The notes under the pieces: model-generated
What the model was told of the DNA's origin: nothing
Databases searched by the model: none
What the model saw: only the letters and a program-made list of their open reading frames with translations
Position numbers and translations under genes: made by a program
In this document: positions 1-9,764 of the stretch, in pieces
Position numbering within the stretch: the stretch's first letter is position 1
How the letters are laid out: each line of letters opens with the position of its first letter
From: Dactylorhiza incarnata
Lineage: Eukaryota > Streptophyta > Magnoliopsida > Asparagales > Orchidaceae
NCBI GenBank assembly: GCA_033032865.1
Contig: JAWHQI010000276.1
Coordinates: 3,658,001 to 3,722,000, forward strand
Length of the DNA: 64,000 nucleotides
Reading direction: 5' to 3'

Positions 1-1363
1 TTTCGTTTGACATTAATGCGTCATTCTTAAGTATGGGTTTCCATTCGTACCATGAAAAAATGTAATTTTTGTTTTTCAAATTTCCATAATCATTATTCTT
101 AAATTTATTATATAATGGAAATTTGTTTTCATTTAGGTTGGGAAAAGATTGTGATGAATGGATCCTTGCATTTAAGGTTTCATTTTTGTTTTTTGGTCTC
201 CATTCAAAACTTGGTTTATGATTTCCAAAAGCTTTTTGTTTCTTATTCCCAATATTAGGTTTAAGTATGATATTCATATTTGTATTCAACTTGCTTTTAG
301 ATATTGTTTGATTTTGTGAATTTGTATTTACAATTTCCATAAGCAAGTTGATTTTTGATTTTAATTCATCATTTTTGAGTTTAAAATTATGTCTTGCTTT
401 ATTATATGCGATTGTGCTATTTTTAAGAGTGGATACAATAGACTCAATATGATTTTGATATTTATTTCTATATTCATCAAATGTTTCATCCATCTCTTGA
501 ATTTCAATTTTATATTCTTCACACTTAGCACAATCATTTATCACAGATGAATTTTCTAAGCATAATTTTTCATTTTGTTCTTTTATAAAAATAATTTCTT
601 TTTCAAGTTCCTTAAATTTTTCATTAATATCATTACAATTAAGACAAGGTTTTGTATTTTCAATTGAAGAGACATTAGATAAATCAGATTTTGATACTTC
701 TTTAACTTTTGCTTTTAAAATTTTATTTTCTAAGCGCAATTTGCAATTTGCCCTTTTTAATTTCTTAATTTTGCGCTTTGTGATTTGTAGCAATTGTAAA
801 GTAGAAATAGAATTGCAAACAATATGATGATTTGATTTCCTTACAGTGCTTTCGGGAGAGGCATGACTTGACCATATCGTTTCATTGACATTCTTTTGGC
901 ACTCCTCTTCCGAAGATAGTATTTCTTCTTCTCTTTCACTTGGTGTGCACTTCATGGATCCGTCATGAGAGGGGCATTCTCGAAGACTTATGCAAGCTTG
1001 CATATTCTCCAGTTCTTGCGATTGTTCTATACCTGTAGACGGAGAATCATACATTTCTTCAAGAAAATGTCATACTTTATATGCACTTGAAAAACAATAT
1101 ATTAATTTGAAAATTTCATTTGAAAGACCACAAAATAAATAGTGTTTAGCTTTTGCATTTAACTGAAGTTCCTTTTTATTTGATTCATTTGCAGGTCTAG
1201 CTATGGCTAAATTCCATACTTCGATATCTAAAGTCTTAATAAATTTTTCAATTAAGATTTTCCATCCTTTATAATTTGTCCCTTCAAATAAAGGTGGTGT
1301 AGGTGATTTTTCTTCTTCACAAAAATTTCCCCCACTAAATGAAGCGAGATCATGAGACGCCAT
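1..1363 (-). pseudogene. Copia gag-like protein, N-terminal Gag segment plus coiled-coil tail (partial, one stop)
   Basis: The ATG is at 1361-1363 and the product starts MASHDLASFSGG. Residues 20-95 resemble the N-terminal helical part of Sirevirus-type Gag (PPLFEGTNYKGWKIL). The frame meets a TGA at 1070-1072 where the related copy at 58050 has a Trp codon, then stays open to the left edge by manual reading of both ends and several internal stretches. The downstream part is rich in Lys, Glu and Asn (ILSSEEECQK, KRKIKKLK) and probably coiled coil. No CCHC knuckle is seen. The left end (FEWRPK-like and YEWKP-like repeats) matches the C-terminal part of the other copy. It probably packages element RNA, but the usual second half of the Gag domain is missing. 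Confidence 0.75.
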
Positions 1364-1398
1364 TATTCCCGGTTGTTAAGCCAATTGGAATAAAACCA

Positions 1399-1409
1399 CT
1401 CTGATACCA
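1399..1409 (-). other. Primer-binding site (tRNA-iMet type)
   Basis: On the minus strand TGGTATCAGAG lies two bases from the LTR end (…TCCAACA). This is the standard complement of the initiator tRNA-Met 3' end used by plant copia elements. It fixes the LTR boundary at 1412 and the element's direction. Confidence 0.9.
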
Positions 1410-2089
1410 CTTGTTGGATCGGTCGGCGCCCTTAGAGGGGGGTGAATAAGGGTTTTCAAAAACTTTAGATTATATTTAGAAAACTTTGAATTATTGCAAG
1501 ATTAATGACATGAAAGAAGTTAAGTAAAACAAAAAGAGAGACAAACTTTATTAATGATAAATAAGTTTTACAAAACTTGATCTCGATGACGCAAGAGATT
1601 GGAGGCGAATAATAAAAGGGCTCTTTGTTTTCTATACCGACTCGTATCCCCACGAACCGGTCTGCTTTAGCCGATCTCTCCCCAGATACGGCCTCAAGCC
1701 GCTCTAGCCAATCTATCCCCAGAAAGGCCTCGAGCACCCCCTAGATCTACTCCCTAGACCTAGTCGCCAACACGAGGCGAATTTCAGCCCTAAGTCTACC
1801 CCAGACCTAGTCGCCAACACGAGGCGATTTCACTACCGTTTACAATGAAGAAAGAGAAATAAAATAATAAAACCTCCCTTAAGATGAACTTCTGAAGTCG
1901 GAGATGAAGATCCGTTGTAGAATCAGCGTTTGTAGAAGCGGACTTCGTTTGGATCCAGCGTGACGTAATCCTCCTTCAGAAATTTGCAGAGCTTCGCTAG
2001 GGCTTCAAGTTTCGGCCAAGATGGCCTCTGGAGTTGTAGCACTGCCTCTCTCTCCCTGATGTCCCTCTGAAACGAGAGGTGAGGGGTCC

Positions 2090-2098
2090 TTTATATAG
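2090..2098 (-). promoter_or_regulatory. LTR TATA box
   Basis: CTATATAAAG is read on the minus strand, about 510 bases into the LTR. Transcription would start near 2060 and run leftwards into the gag-like frame. No other TATA motif of similar quality lies at a suitable place in this LTR. Confidence 0.6.
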
Positions 2099-2102
2099 CC
2101 CA

Positions 2103-2440
2103 AGCGCTACCGCTGGCGCTAGCGCTACCGCCAGCGCTAGCCCGGTTTAAGAAACAATTTGCACGGCAGAATCTCCTATCTGCGGCAACATGCTGCTCTA
2201 TGCCTTATGTGTGTCATGCTACCGTCAGCGTTAGTAGCTACCGCCAGCTCTATCCCCGATTAAGAAACTTCTTGCGCGGCAGGATCTTCAATCTGCGGCA
2301 ACCTTGCTTTTATTCCTTCTGTGTTCATCGCTACCGCCGACGTTATCCGCTACTGCCAGGCGTTAGCGCCTTCTATAACAGCTCCTGGAATAGCGTTAAT
2401 CATCGCTAGCGCCCGGCGCTAGTTGCTACCGCCGGCGCTA
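2103..2440. repeat. GC-rich palindromic U3 subrepeats
   Basis: Roughly three imperfect copies of a unit of about 110-115 bp, each opening with a run of GCTACCGC/GCGCTAGC words (2103-2145, 2219-2255, 2330-2370, and again 2403-2445). The words are near-palindromic, so each run can fold back on itself. They lie directly upstream of the LTR TATA box, in the place of an enhancer. Function is inferred from position only. Confidence 0.65.
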
Positions 2441-2603
2441 GTGAGCCTCTTTGAATTCTGGCTTCAATTTTGGGGGCAGTCATCATGAGTACTCCTTGAG
2501 TCCTATGGACTATGTTAACCTGCACACTTGAACACACAAGATCAAATACACATAGGATTTGTTATTCTCAAACCTAGGAGATGCGGAAGACCGTGTTCCA
2601 ACA

Positions 2604-3052
2604 GAGAATGCGCAGTTGAAGGAGAAGCTGCCCGCCGCAGCGAGCGGTGTGGTGAGTTACCTAGACCTCGCCACTTCTCTCTTTCAACCATTTCACTTTC
2701 TGAACATGTCTTTCGCTTATAGGACACCGCAGCTACCAAAAGAACTGATGCTCGCATTCAAGGCCTAGAGGGCGAGGTGGCCGGGTTGAAATCTCTTAAT
2801 CGCGATCTGTCCCGTGTCGTCGTTCCCCCTTCCCCCCGCCGCCTGAAGGAAGAGCGGCGAGCGCGAAACGAGGAGATCCGCGAGGAGTCGATTGAGTCGG
2901 TTCACTATATTTTCCAGATGATGAAGGCGGCCGGCCTCCTAGCCGCCGATGCGGATGGCATGACTCTGGAAGTCATTGTCCCAGAACTCTTCATTCCGCT
3001 CTCGCCAGTGAAGAGTAGCGACGAAGAGGAGAGGTCTGCGAGCGATTCCTGA
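2604..3052 (+). pseudogene. Antisense ORF of the Tat element, last two exons
   Basis: Two exons in one frame: 2604-2651 and 2723-3052 (stop TGA). The 71-bp gap starts GTGAGT, has a pyrimidine-rich run and ends TTATAG. Without it the reading frame has no open path. With it, a coding phase 0 junction joins …AAASGV to DTAATKRTD…, giving a heptad-rich coiled coil (QGLEGEVAGLKSLNRDL) and an acidic C-terminus (SSDEEERSASDS). The 5' exons are cut off by the copia LTR at 2603. Similar coiled-coil ORFs of unknown role lie antisense downstream of pol in several plant Tat elements. The exact function is not known to me. It could also be a captured host fragment. Confidence 0.6.
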
Positions 3053-3579
3053 AAGTCATTGCTATTTCTGTTTTTGTTTATCTTTTGACCGGCGAGATCG
3101 CCGCGAATTGTAATCGAACTGTGAAATGTAAATGCAGCTTTTGCCTTGTTCATTATGCTCGTCTTTTCTGTCTTGTTATTTTGGTACGCTTATGTCATGT
3201 TCCTGCATATTTTATCATTCTCGCCTAGCCAATTCTCGCGTATTTTGACAGTTCTGGCGTAGAATCCGCTTTCAATTGGTCTCGCTTATTCTCATACCTT
3301 GGGACTAGGTGTTCTGGGGCTACCTTCTCCCTAGGGCCTCGCACGGTATGCTCCCTCCCGACGAGGACTCTTCTCTCACCTTTTGGGGTCCTTGCTGGCC
3401 TCCTTGCGGATCCGGCTCGCAATACCTCTCCTTGGAGATCGCCCTGCGAGGACCTCGCTGGCCCTTTTATTGTGGTGCGAAATCCCTTCCCCTCGCTGAG
3501 CGAGAAGGCCCTGGTCAGCACAGAGGACTGGTCACCCTGAGGCTTCCCAACCTGCCTTTATGAGAAACTCATCTTCTCA
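3053..3579. other. Non-coding spacer of the Tat element
   Basis: GC-rich sequence between the antisense ORF and the tandem array. I see no convincing coding frame. A stretch near 3438-3470 (GATCGCCCTGCGAGGACC) resembles one in the LTR near 10298-10330, which suggests a shared regulatory or ancestral LTR segment. Confidence 0.5.
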
Positions 3580-4177
3580 CCAGCCTCTCTAGAGATCAAC
3601 CTGAAACCCCCCGTCTAGTGAGAGCCCTGGAGCGGAATCGATCTGAGGCATCCAAGCGCCAATATTTATCACCTTTGCCAGCCTCTCTAGAGATCAACCT
3701 GAAACCCCCCGTCTAGTGAGAGCCCGGGAGCGGAATCGATCTGGGGCATTCCAGCACCAATACTTATCGCCTTTGCCAGCCTCTCCAGAGATCAACCTGA
3801 AACCCCCCGTCTAGTGAGAGCCTGGGAGCGAAATCGATCTGGGGCATTCCAGCACCAATACTTATCGCCTTTGCCAGCCTCTCGAGAGATCAACCTGAAA
3901 CCCCCCGTCTAGTGAGAGCCCGGGAGCGGAATCGATCTGGGGCATTCCAGCACCAATACTTATCGCCTTTTCCATCCTCTCCAGAGATCAACCTGAAACC
4001 CTCCGTCTAGTGAGAGCCCGGGAGCGGAATCGATCTGGGGCATTCCAGCACCGACACTTATTACCTTTGCCAGCCTCTCTAGAAATCAACCTGAAACCCC
4101 CCGTCTAGTAAGAGCCCGGGAGCGGAATCGATCTGGGGTATTCCAGCACCAATACTTATCGCCTTTGCCAGCCTCAC
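3580..4177. repeat. Tandem array of six 98-bp units
   Basis: The word AGATCAACCTGAAACC recurs at 3593, 3691, 3789, 3887, 3985 and (variant AAATCAAC) 4083, exactly 98 bp apart each time. Units differ by a few bases. The array lies just downstream of the integrase reading frame, in the 3' untranslated part of the Tat element. Such arrays are known in Tat-lineage 3' regions and can seed satellite DNA. Confidence 0.95.
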
Positions 4178-4262
4178 CTAGTAGTTACAACTTATCATAT
4201 GAAGAAGTAAGATATCTAACTAATAACATAGTAAAAACTATCAAGGGTAGAATCGTTTCAAA

Positions 4263-5524
4263 TCATCTTCGCTTCTGGCTCGACCGAGAGGTACCCCTTC
4301 CACATCCCGGAGGTGGTACCCCCCCCCCCCCTAACTTGAGCACTTCACTTACAATGTATGGACCCTCCCAATTGGGTTTAAGCTTACCTACCTCGGCCCC
4401 TCTTCTGGCCGCGTCGACCTTCTTCAGGACCAGATCCCCTTTCTGAAAGTGCTTTACTCGGATGTGCTTGTCAAAATATCGGGCCATTCGTCGCTTGATT
4501 TCCTCCTGCCTGATGGTGGCCTGGTCCCGGAGTTCCTCCACCAGGTCCAAGGATAGCCTTTGTTCCACATCATTAGCCACTAGCCACTCTTCGTCCCCCT
4601 CACATGTGGCGATCACCCTGGGGGTCTTCACTTCGAACTCTATGGGAAGGACTGCTTCGGACCCGTGAGAAAGTTTGAATGGGGTCTCCCCGGTGGCGGT
4701 GTATAGAGTAGTCCTCAGGGCCCAGAGAACGGATGGTAACTGCTCCACCCAGTTCCCCCGGAGGTTCTCCATCTTCTTCTTTAGTAGGTTGACGATTACT
4801 TTGTTTTCCGCCTCCACCTGGTCGTTGTTTCTCGGGTGGTGAACCGATGCGAACCTGAGGTCGATGCCAAGTTGGGTGCAGAAGTTAACAAATTCTTCGC
4901 TAGCAAATTGTGGCTCATTGTCTGTCACTATAGCCAGGGGAGGCCGTGCCTGCAAATTATTTCTCCCCACACAAAATTCCTTACAACTTGAGATGTTACC
5001 TTGGCTAGCGCCTTCACTTCTACCCATTTGGAGAAGTAATCGATCATGACCAGTAAGAACCTTCTCTGGCCACTAGCTTGAGGGAAAGGGCCAACTAGGT
5101 CCAAACCCCATATGGCAAAAGGCCAGGGAACTGTGATGGTTTGGAGCCTCTGAGCTGGGAGGAGTTGGAGTGGAGCATAGAGCTGACACTTCGAACACCT
5201 TCTTGCGAACTCCGCCGCATCCTTGCTGAGGGTAGGCTAGAAGTAGCCTTGTCTCAACACCCTCCCCTCCAGAGTTCGGCTCCCGGAGTGACTCCCACAC
5301 TCCCCGGAGTGAATTTCTTCTAGGACTCTCGGAACCTCCTCCTCTGAAACACAACGGGCCAGGAGTCCCGAGAGAGTCTTCCTATACAGCCCTCCTGCAT
5401 GTAAAGAATAATAAGCTGACTTATACCTGAAGCGTCGTCTGTCTATGTCTTCTTCAGGGAACTTCGCTGATGATAGGAAGGTGATGAAGGGATCCATCCA
5501 CGAGACACGTTGATCCACCTCCAT
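4263..5524 (-). pseudogene. Tat integrase (frameshifted)
   Basis: The N-terminal part is in one frame (about 5237-5524, then GLDLVGPF near 5100 with the first catalytic Asp). The C-terminal part from 5027 is in another (IVTDNEPQF with the second Asp, HHPRNNDQVEAENK with the Glu). At least one frameshift and an internal stop separate them. The C-terminus reads into a 13-base poly-C tract at 4319-4331 (poly-Gly in the protein), beyond which similarity to the usual GPY-like region is lost. It would have joined element DNA to the host chromosome. It is not functional as it stands. Confidence 0.85.
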
Positions 5525-5548
5525 CAGTTCTCCTTCCTCGATGGAGGG

Positions 5549-6100
5549 TCAAAAGAGTTCTGAAACCGTCCCTCCTGCTCGGGGACCGAACCTGGCTAGG
5601 AGGTCCGCGGGGGTGCTCTCTTCCCTTGGCACATCTTTGATGGATAAAGTGCGGAATTGCCCGATGACTCCCTTGACCTTCTCCAAGTGTCGCTGGAGGG
5701 TCAGGTCCTTTGCCTCAAACTCTCCCTTGACTTGGCACGCCACCACCATGGAGTCCATTGAGACCTCCACATCTTGAACTCGCAGTTCCCGGGCTAGCCG
5801 CAGGCCCGCTATCACTGCCTCGTACTCAGCTTGGTTGTTGGTAATTGGAAAATGGATGTTCAAGGCTTGCTCGATCTTTGTCCCTTGGGGGCTCACTAGA
5901 ATGATTCCCCCTCCATAGGAGTGCTTTCCTGACGAACCATCCACCAACATCTTCCATGCCACTGGGTGAGGTGGTTCATGTTCCCCCACCTCGGTCGCGT
6001 GGTCGACCATGAAGTCCGCCACCGCTTGGGCCTTGATTGATGTCCTGGGCACGAACGTAACATCGAACTCGCTCAGCTGCACGGACCACTTTGCCAATCG
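5549..6100 (-). pseudogene. Second (archaeal-type) RNase H domain of the Tat polyprotein
   Basis: An open stretch of about 180 codons contains LVDGSSGKHSYGGGIILVSP, NNQAEYEAVIAGL and VSMDSMVVACQVKGEF, the D/E/D pattern of an RNase H fold, followed by VPREESTPADLLAR. It lies between the usual gypsy RNase H and integrase. Only Tat-lineage elements are known for this duplicate domain, so it supports the classification. The domain itself is open, but stops on both sides (5549 and about 6101) break the polyprotein. Confidence 0.85.
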
Positions 6101-7529
6101 TCCCTAGTGTTCCACCCCTTCCATGACTTTGCGAAGCGGGTGATCTGTCACTACTTTGATTCAATGTGCCAGAAAGTAGGGCCGGAGCCTCCGAGCCGCC
6201 ACCACCAATGCGAAAGCCAACTTCTCCAAAATTGGGTACCGGAGCTCCGCCTTCCTCAGCACTCGACTGACATAATAGATAGGGAATTGCTTTCTTCCTT
6301 CCTCCCGGATCAGTACTGAACTTACTGCCTCAGATCCTACTCCCAGGTACAGGGATAGGTCTTCTCCCGGTCTCGGCCCTTGAAGTAGGGGGGTTTGGGT
6401 GAGTTGCTCTTTCAAAGCCTGAAAAGCTTCCTCACACTCCGGGGTCCATTTGAGGCGCACACTTCTCTCCCGCCTTGGAGAGGAACCTGTTGAGTCCGGC
6501 CAGCTTCCCCGTGAGGCTCTGAACCTCCTTCAGGTTTCTTGCCGACCCCAACTCTATTATCGCCTTGACCTTGTCTGGGTTAGGCTCCACCCCCGCCGGG
6601 GTGAGCAAGTGACCTAGAAATTTCCCTCAGCTAGCCCCGAAGACACACTTCAAGGGGTTGAGTTTCATCTTATGCTTTCGCAGGGTCCCAAATGTCTCCT
6701 CAAGGTCTCGGAGGTGAGACCCAAGGTCCCAGCTCTTCACCATGAGATCATCAACATAGACCTCTAAGTTTCTTCCCTTCTGTTCGTGAAAGACCCTATC
6801 CATCATCCTCTAGTACGTGGCACCTACATTCTTGAGCCCGAAGGGCATCATCTTATAACAGTAACATCCATCCCCCATGATGAAGGGGACATCTTTGATG
6901 TCCGGGGGGTGCATGCAAATTTGATGATAACCTGAAAAAGCATCTAAGAAAGACATTACAGGGAAACCGACGGCTGAGTCAGCCAGCGCGTCGATTCTAG
7001 GCAGGGGGTATCAATATTTCGGGCATAATTTATTAAGTAGTGAAAAATCGATACACATTCTCCACTTACCTCCTCCCTTCTTTACCATGACCACGTTGGA
7101 GACCCAGCCTGGATACTGGATCTCCGATACAAAACCTGCCTGCAGGAGCTTACCCACCTCCTCTCGGATGGGTCCTTCCAGCTTGTCTGTTATGGCCCTC
7201 CTCTTTTGACGGATGGGGTGGGTGTCAGGGTCGAGGTTGAGGCGATGGCAAGCCACATCCGCATCGATCCTGGGCATCTTCGCGGCGCTCCAAGCGAAGA
7301 CATCCACATTCTTCTGCACGCAGGCTAGGATCTCAGCCTGCTCCTCCAAACTGAGCTCTCCGCTGACTCGAACCTTCTCCACCACCCCAAGCTGAGTGGT
7401 GACCTCAAGCTCCACGACCTCATCCACGGCCTCCAGCCTAGATTGCTCTCCCCAAGCACTTTCCTTATCTCCGCCGCAAGCGAGCGCTTGGGCTCCTTCC
7501 TCCGTCTCTTCCTCCCCTACCATCATCAA
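6101..7529 (-). pseudogene. Tat reverse transcriptase and first RNase H
   Basis: RT begins around 7200 (GWVSNVVMVKKGGGKWRMC, IDFSLLNKLCPK). A stop at 7011 interrupts it, and it continues with SFLDAFSGYHQI, MPFGLKN and the active-site YVDD at 6747-6758. Further stops fall near 6810 and 6630. RNase H and its connection (CEEAFQALKEQL, IREEGRKQFPIYYVS) are in a different frame at 6161-6460, so a frameshift lies between about 6740 and 6460. The enzyme would copy element RNA into DNA in cytoplasmic particles. Multiple lesions make this copy dead. Confidence 0.85.
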
Positions 7530-7574
7530 CTCCTCCGCCCCTCCTTCCAGGGCAACCTCTTCTTTATCCTCTTC

Positions 7575-8384
7575 TTATCCTCTCTCCGCTCTGGGCCTCT
7601 CACCGACCCCTTCCTGGGCGTGAACTTCCTCTTTCTCCATCCTCTCCTCTACTCCCTCCTCACCTCCGGCTTCTTCCGCCTCCTCCATCACTTTATCCCA
7701 CTCCTCTGCTTCTCCCATCCAGGTGAAGGTGTTGACAGCCGTCACATAGCACTGTCTCGCCACCTTGGGGTCTCCCCGGACCCGGAGTTGGATTCCACCC
7801 GCGTTGAACTTGAGACACTAGTGGAAGGTGGAAGGGACGCATTGGAGCGCGCTGATGAGAGGTCGTCCGAAGATGGCGCTGTAGCTGCTTGGGGCATCCA
7901 CTATCACGAAGCGTCAGATCCGGGACTGTCCTCTGAGGGTCACATGGAGCCCCACTCCACCCTCTACCTCTTTCCTTTCTCCCGAAAAACCAAATAGGGG
8001 ACCATCTGAGGCCAACACCCTCCTGGCCTCCACCTTCATCTCGTCAAACGCCTTCTTGAAGACGACGTTGACCGAACTCCCATTATCGACTAGAATCCGC
8101 GAGATGGTGATGTTCTCGATGGCGGTCTGGATGACCAGCGCATCGCAGAACGAGTCTTCATGACCTGGCATGTCCTTCTGGGAGAAAGTAATTTTCTCCG
8201 CTGGGGGTAGAGCAGTGGATGTTGAGGCCACGCTCCGCCGATAGATAGTATGGAGGCTAGCCTTGTGGGTTTCCTCCATCCCTACCCCCCCCCCCCCATT
8301 GATCACCCCAATCCCTCCTCTACTCCCCACATCAGCTCTGTCACAGTACGGCAATGTCACCTCCCCTGTCTCACCCTCTGCCAT
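7575..8384 (-). pseudogene. Tat aspartic protease region
   Basis: The catalytic motif is ILVDNGSSVNVVF (Asp-Asn-Gly-Ser, a Tat-style variant of D-T/S-G), with FGRPLI-like sequence downstream as the flap or C-terminal motif. A TGA at 7914-7916 splits the domain; the frame is shared with the RT part. It would cleave the Gag-Pol precursor. An acidic linker (EEAEEAGGEEGVEE) follows towards RT. A 13-base poly-C tract at 8285-8297 lies in the preceding linker. Confidence 0.75.
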
Positions 8385-8398
8385 CCTATTCCTCCTCC

Positions 8399-9710
8399 TT
8401 CTCCCTACTCCTGCTTCTTCTCTAGCCTCTTATCTTCTTCCTCTTCCCCCTCTTCCCCGTCTGATCGCCATGGCTTGTTGAGGTGGGGGAGGCAACTTCC
8501 TTGGACCCTGCCTCCATCCGAACTGGTGGGGTCTTCCTTGACCTCCATAGAAGTTACCCCTTCCTGGGTCGTAACCCCTTCCCTAACCTTGCATTCCTCC
8601 GCCATGCTGCCTCCACTCCACCTCCGGGGCCCTGGGCTCTTCCCTTCTCCTTACTTCCTGCTGCCTGACCTCTGTCTCACTGAGCTTTTCTAGCCTCTTG
8701 GTGAGCTCTGGGTTGGCCTCCTCACTCTCGATCTCTTCTGCCACCCTCTCCATCAACTCCTCGTTTGAGACGGGGGCTTTCCTCTTCAAAGCCATCTTGA
8801 AGAAACTCTCCCTTAGCCCGGCGGTGAAAGTGAGTTGGAGTGCAAACCCAGGCATCTCCTGAGTGATTAGTACCTCCTCCTGAAACCAGTCCGCGTAGCG
8901 AGCCAACGACTCCTTTGGCTCCTGCTTCACTTTGAAGAGAGACTCGGCGTCCTTCTTCCTTTTCTTTGAAGTTGAGAATCGCAATAGAAAACTTTGTGGC
9001 AAGTCTTCAAAGGCATAGATTGATCCTGCAGGGAGTTGATGAAACCAGTCCCTGGCCTTTTCCTTAAGGGTGACGTCAAAGAGCCGACACTTGAAGGCAT
9101 CTGACATCGGCCTGATAGAGACCGGGTCCTCAAAAGACTGGAGGTGCTGGACAGGGTCATCCCGGCCGTTGTAGTACACCCTATCCCACTCCCCGAACCC
9201 TATCGGGACGGGCGCAGAAAGCACCGGCTCGCAGAAGGGGCTTCCTCCTCCAGCCACCTTTTCTCGCTCCTCACGCCCCCCAAGCTCCTTCGCCAGACTT
9301 GGGCTCGCGAGGACATCGCTCGCGGGAGCGACACTCACCTGAACCACCCCCACAGTAGCTGCATCCTCCGGGCGCGCGGTCGTCTGCGCCGCGCTCGTCG
9401 GCATAGAGCTCGCCGGCACAGAGCTCGCTGACACAGAGCTCGCCGGGCTGGCGAACAGCACTCGCCCCTCTAGGTTTTGCACTGACCCTCTGGCGACTTC
9501 CTTTCCGGCCCTTCCCCCTGGGGAATTCTCGCCAACCGATGCTGGGGGAGGGGTCGCCTGAGGTGCTTAGGTTGCAAGCTCACTCCGCAGCACCGCGACA
9601 GTGAACCCGAAGGTATCGAGCACCTCCCTCCTGAAATCCGCGAACATCCTCGGCGTCACCACCTGGGGTGACCCGTTGAACTCCTCGTCTTGATCTTCAT
9701 CTCCTGCCAT
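8399..9710 (-). pseudogene. Tat gag
   Basis: The chosen ATG (9708-9710) gives MAGDEDQDEEFNGSP. One TAA at 9567-9569 interrupts the N-terminal region. The Gag core is at about 8800-9250 (GRDDPVQHLQSFEDPV, ARDWFHQLPAGSIYAFEDL, ESLARYADWFQEEV), a classic gypsy retrotransposon Gag signature. A stop at 8583-8585 precedes an Arg/Gly-rich tail (GRGYDPGRGNFYGGQGRP). No CCHC knuckle is visible, so RNA binding may rely on the RG tail. It would form the virus-like particle shell. Confidence 0.8.
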
Positions 9711-9764
9711 CTCCTCCTTGGAATTTTCTTGGACCAGCCATGCTCCATGCTCACCGCACCAAAA

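Larger units (their letters stand above)
1..2603 (-). mobile_element. 5' part of a gag-only type copia (Sirevirus-like) retrotransposon
   Basis: Read on the minus strand, this contains a 5' LTR (1412-2603), a tRNA-iMet-type primer-binding site directly next to it, and a gag-like reading frame that runs off the left edge. The LTR ends form a short inverted repeat (TGTTGGA...TCCAACA). Right of the LTR the sequence resumes in the middle of another element's coding exon (GAG AAT GCG CAG at 2604), so this is a nested insertion into the Tat-type element. Its gag-like frame is homologous to the one at 57759-59334, so the window holds two members of one family. Pol and the 3' LTR are not in the window. 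Confidence 0.85.
1412..2603 (-). repeat. 5' LTR of the left copia element
   Basis: About 1.19 kb, minus strand, starting TGTTGGAAC (at 2603) and ending GATCCAACA (at 1412). A TATA box at 2090-2098 separates a U3 of about 0.5 kb from an R-U5 of about 0.68 kb. U5 holds two copies of a small stem-loop (TCGCC/GGCGA arms, around 1765 and 1810) in a repeated CTAGTCGCCAACACGAGG context. The left boundary is set by the primer-binding site. The right boundary is set by the terminal inverted repeat and by coding sequence resuming at 2604. Confidence 0.8.

Noticed and set aside
3580..4177. Possible CRISPR-like array
   Set aside because: Units are 98-bp head-to-tail repeats with no unique spacers, inside a plant retrotransposon.
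7443..7997. Long plus-strand frame (184 codons)
   Set aside because: Antisense to the Tat protease/RT linker; Ser/Leu/Pro-rich shadow of a GC-biased acidic reading frame.
8250..8693. Plus-strand frame of 147 codons rich in Pro, Ser and Leu
   Set aside because: Antisense to the Arg/Gly-rich gag tail and linker, and contains the poly-C run. Composition shadow.
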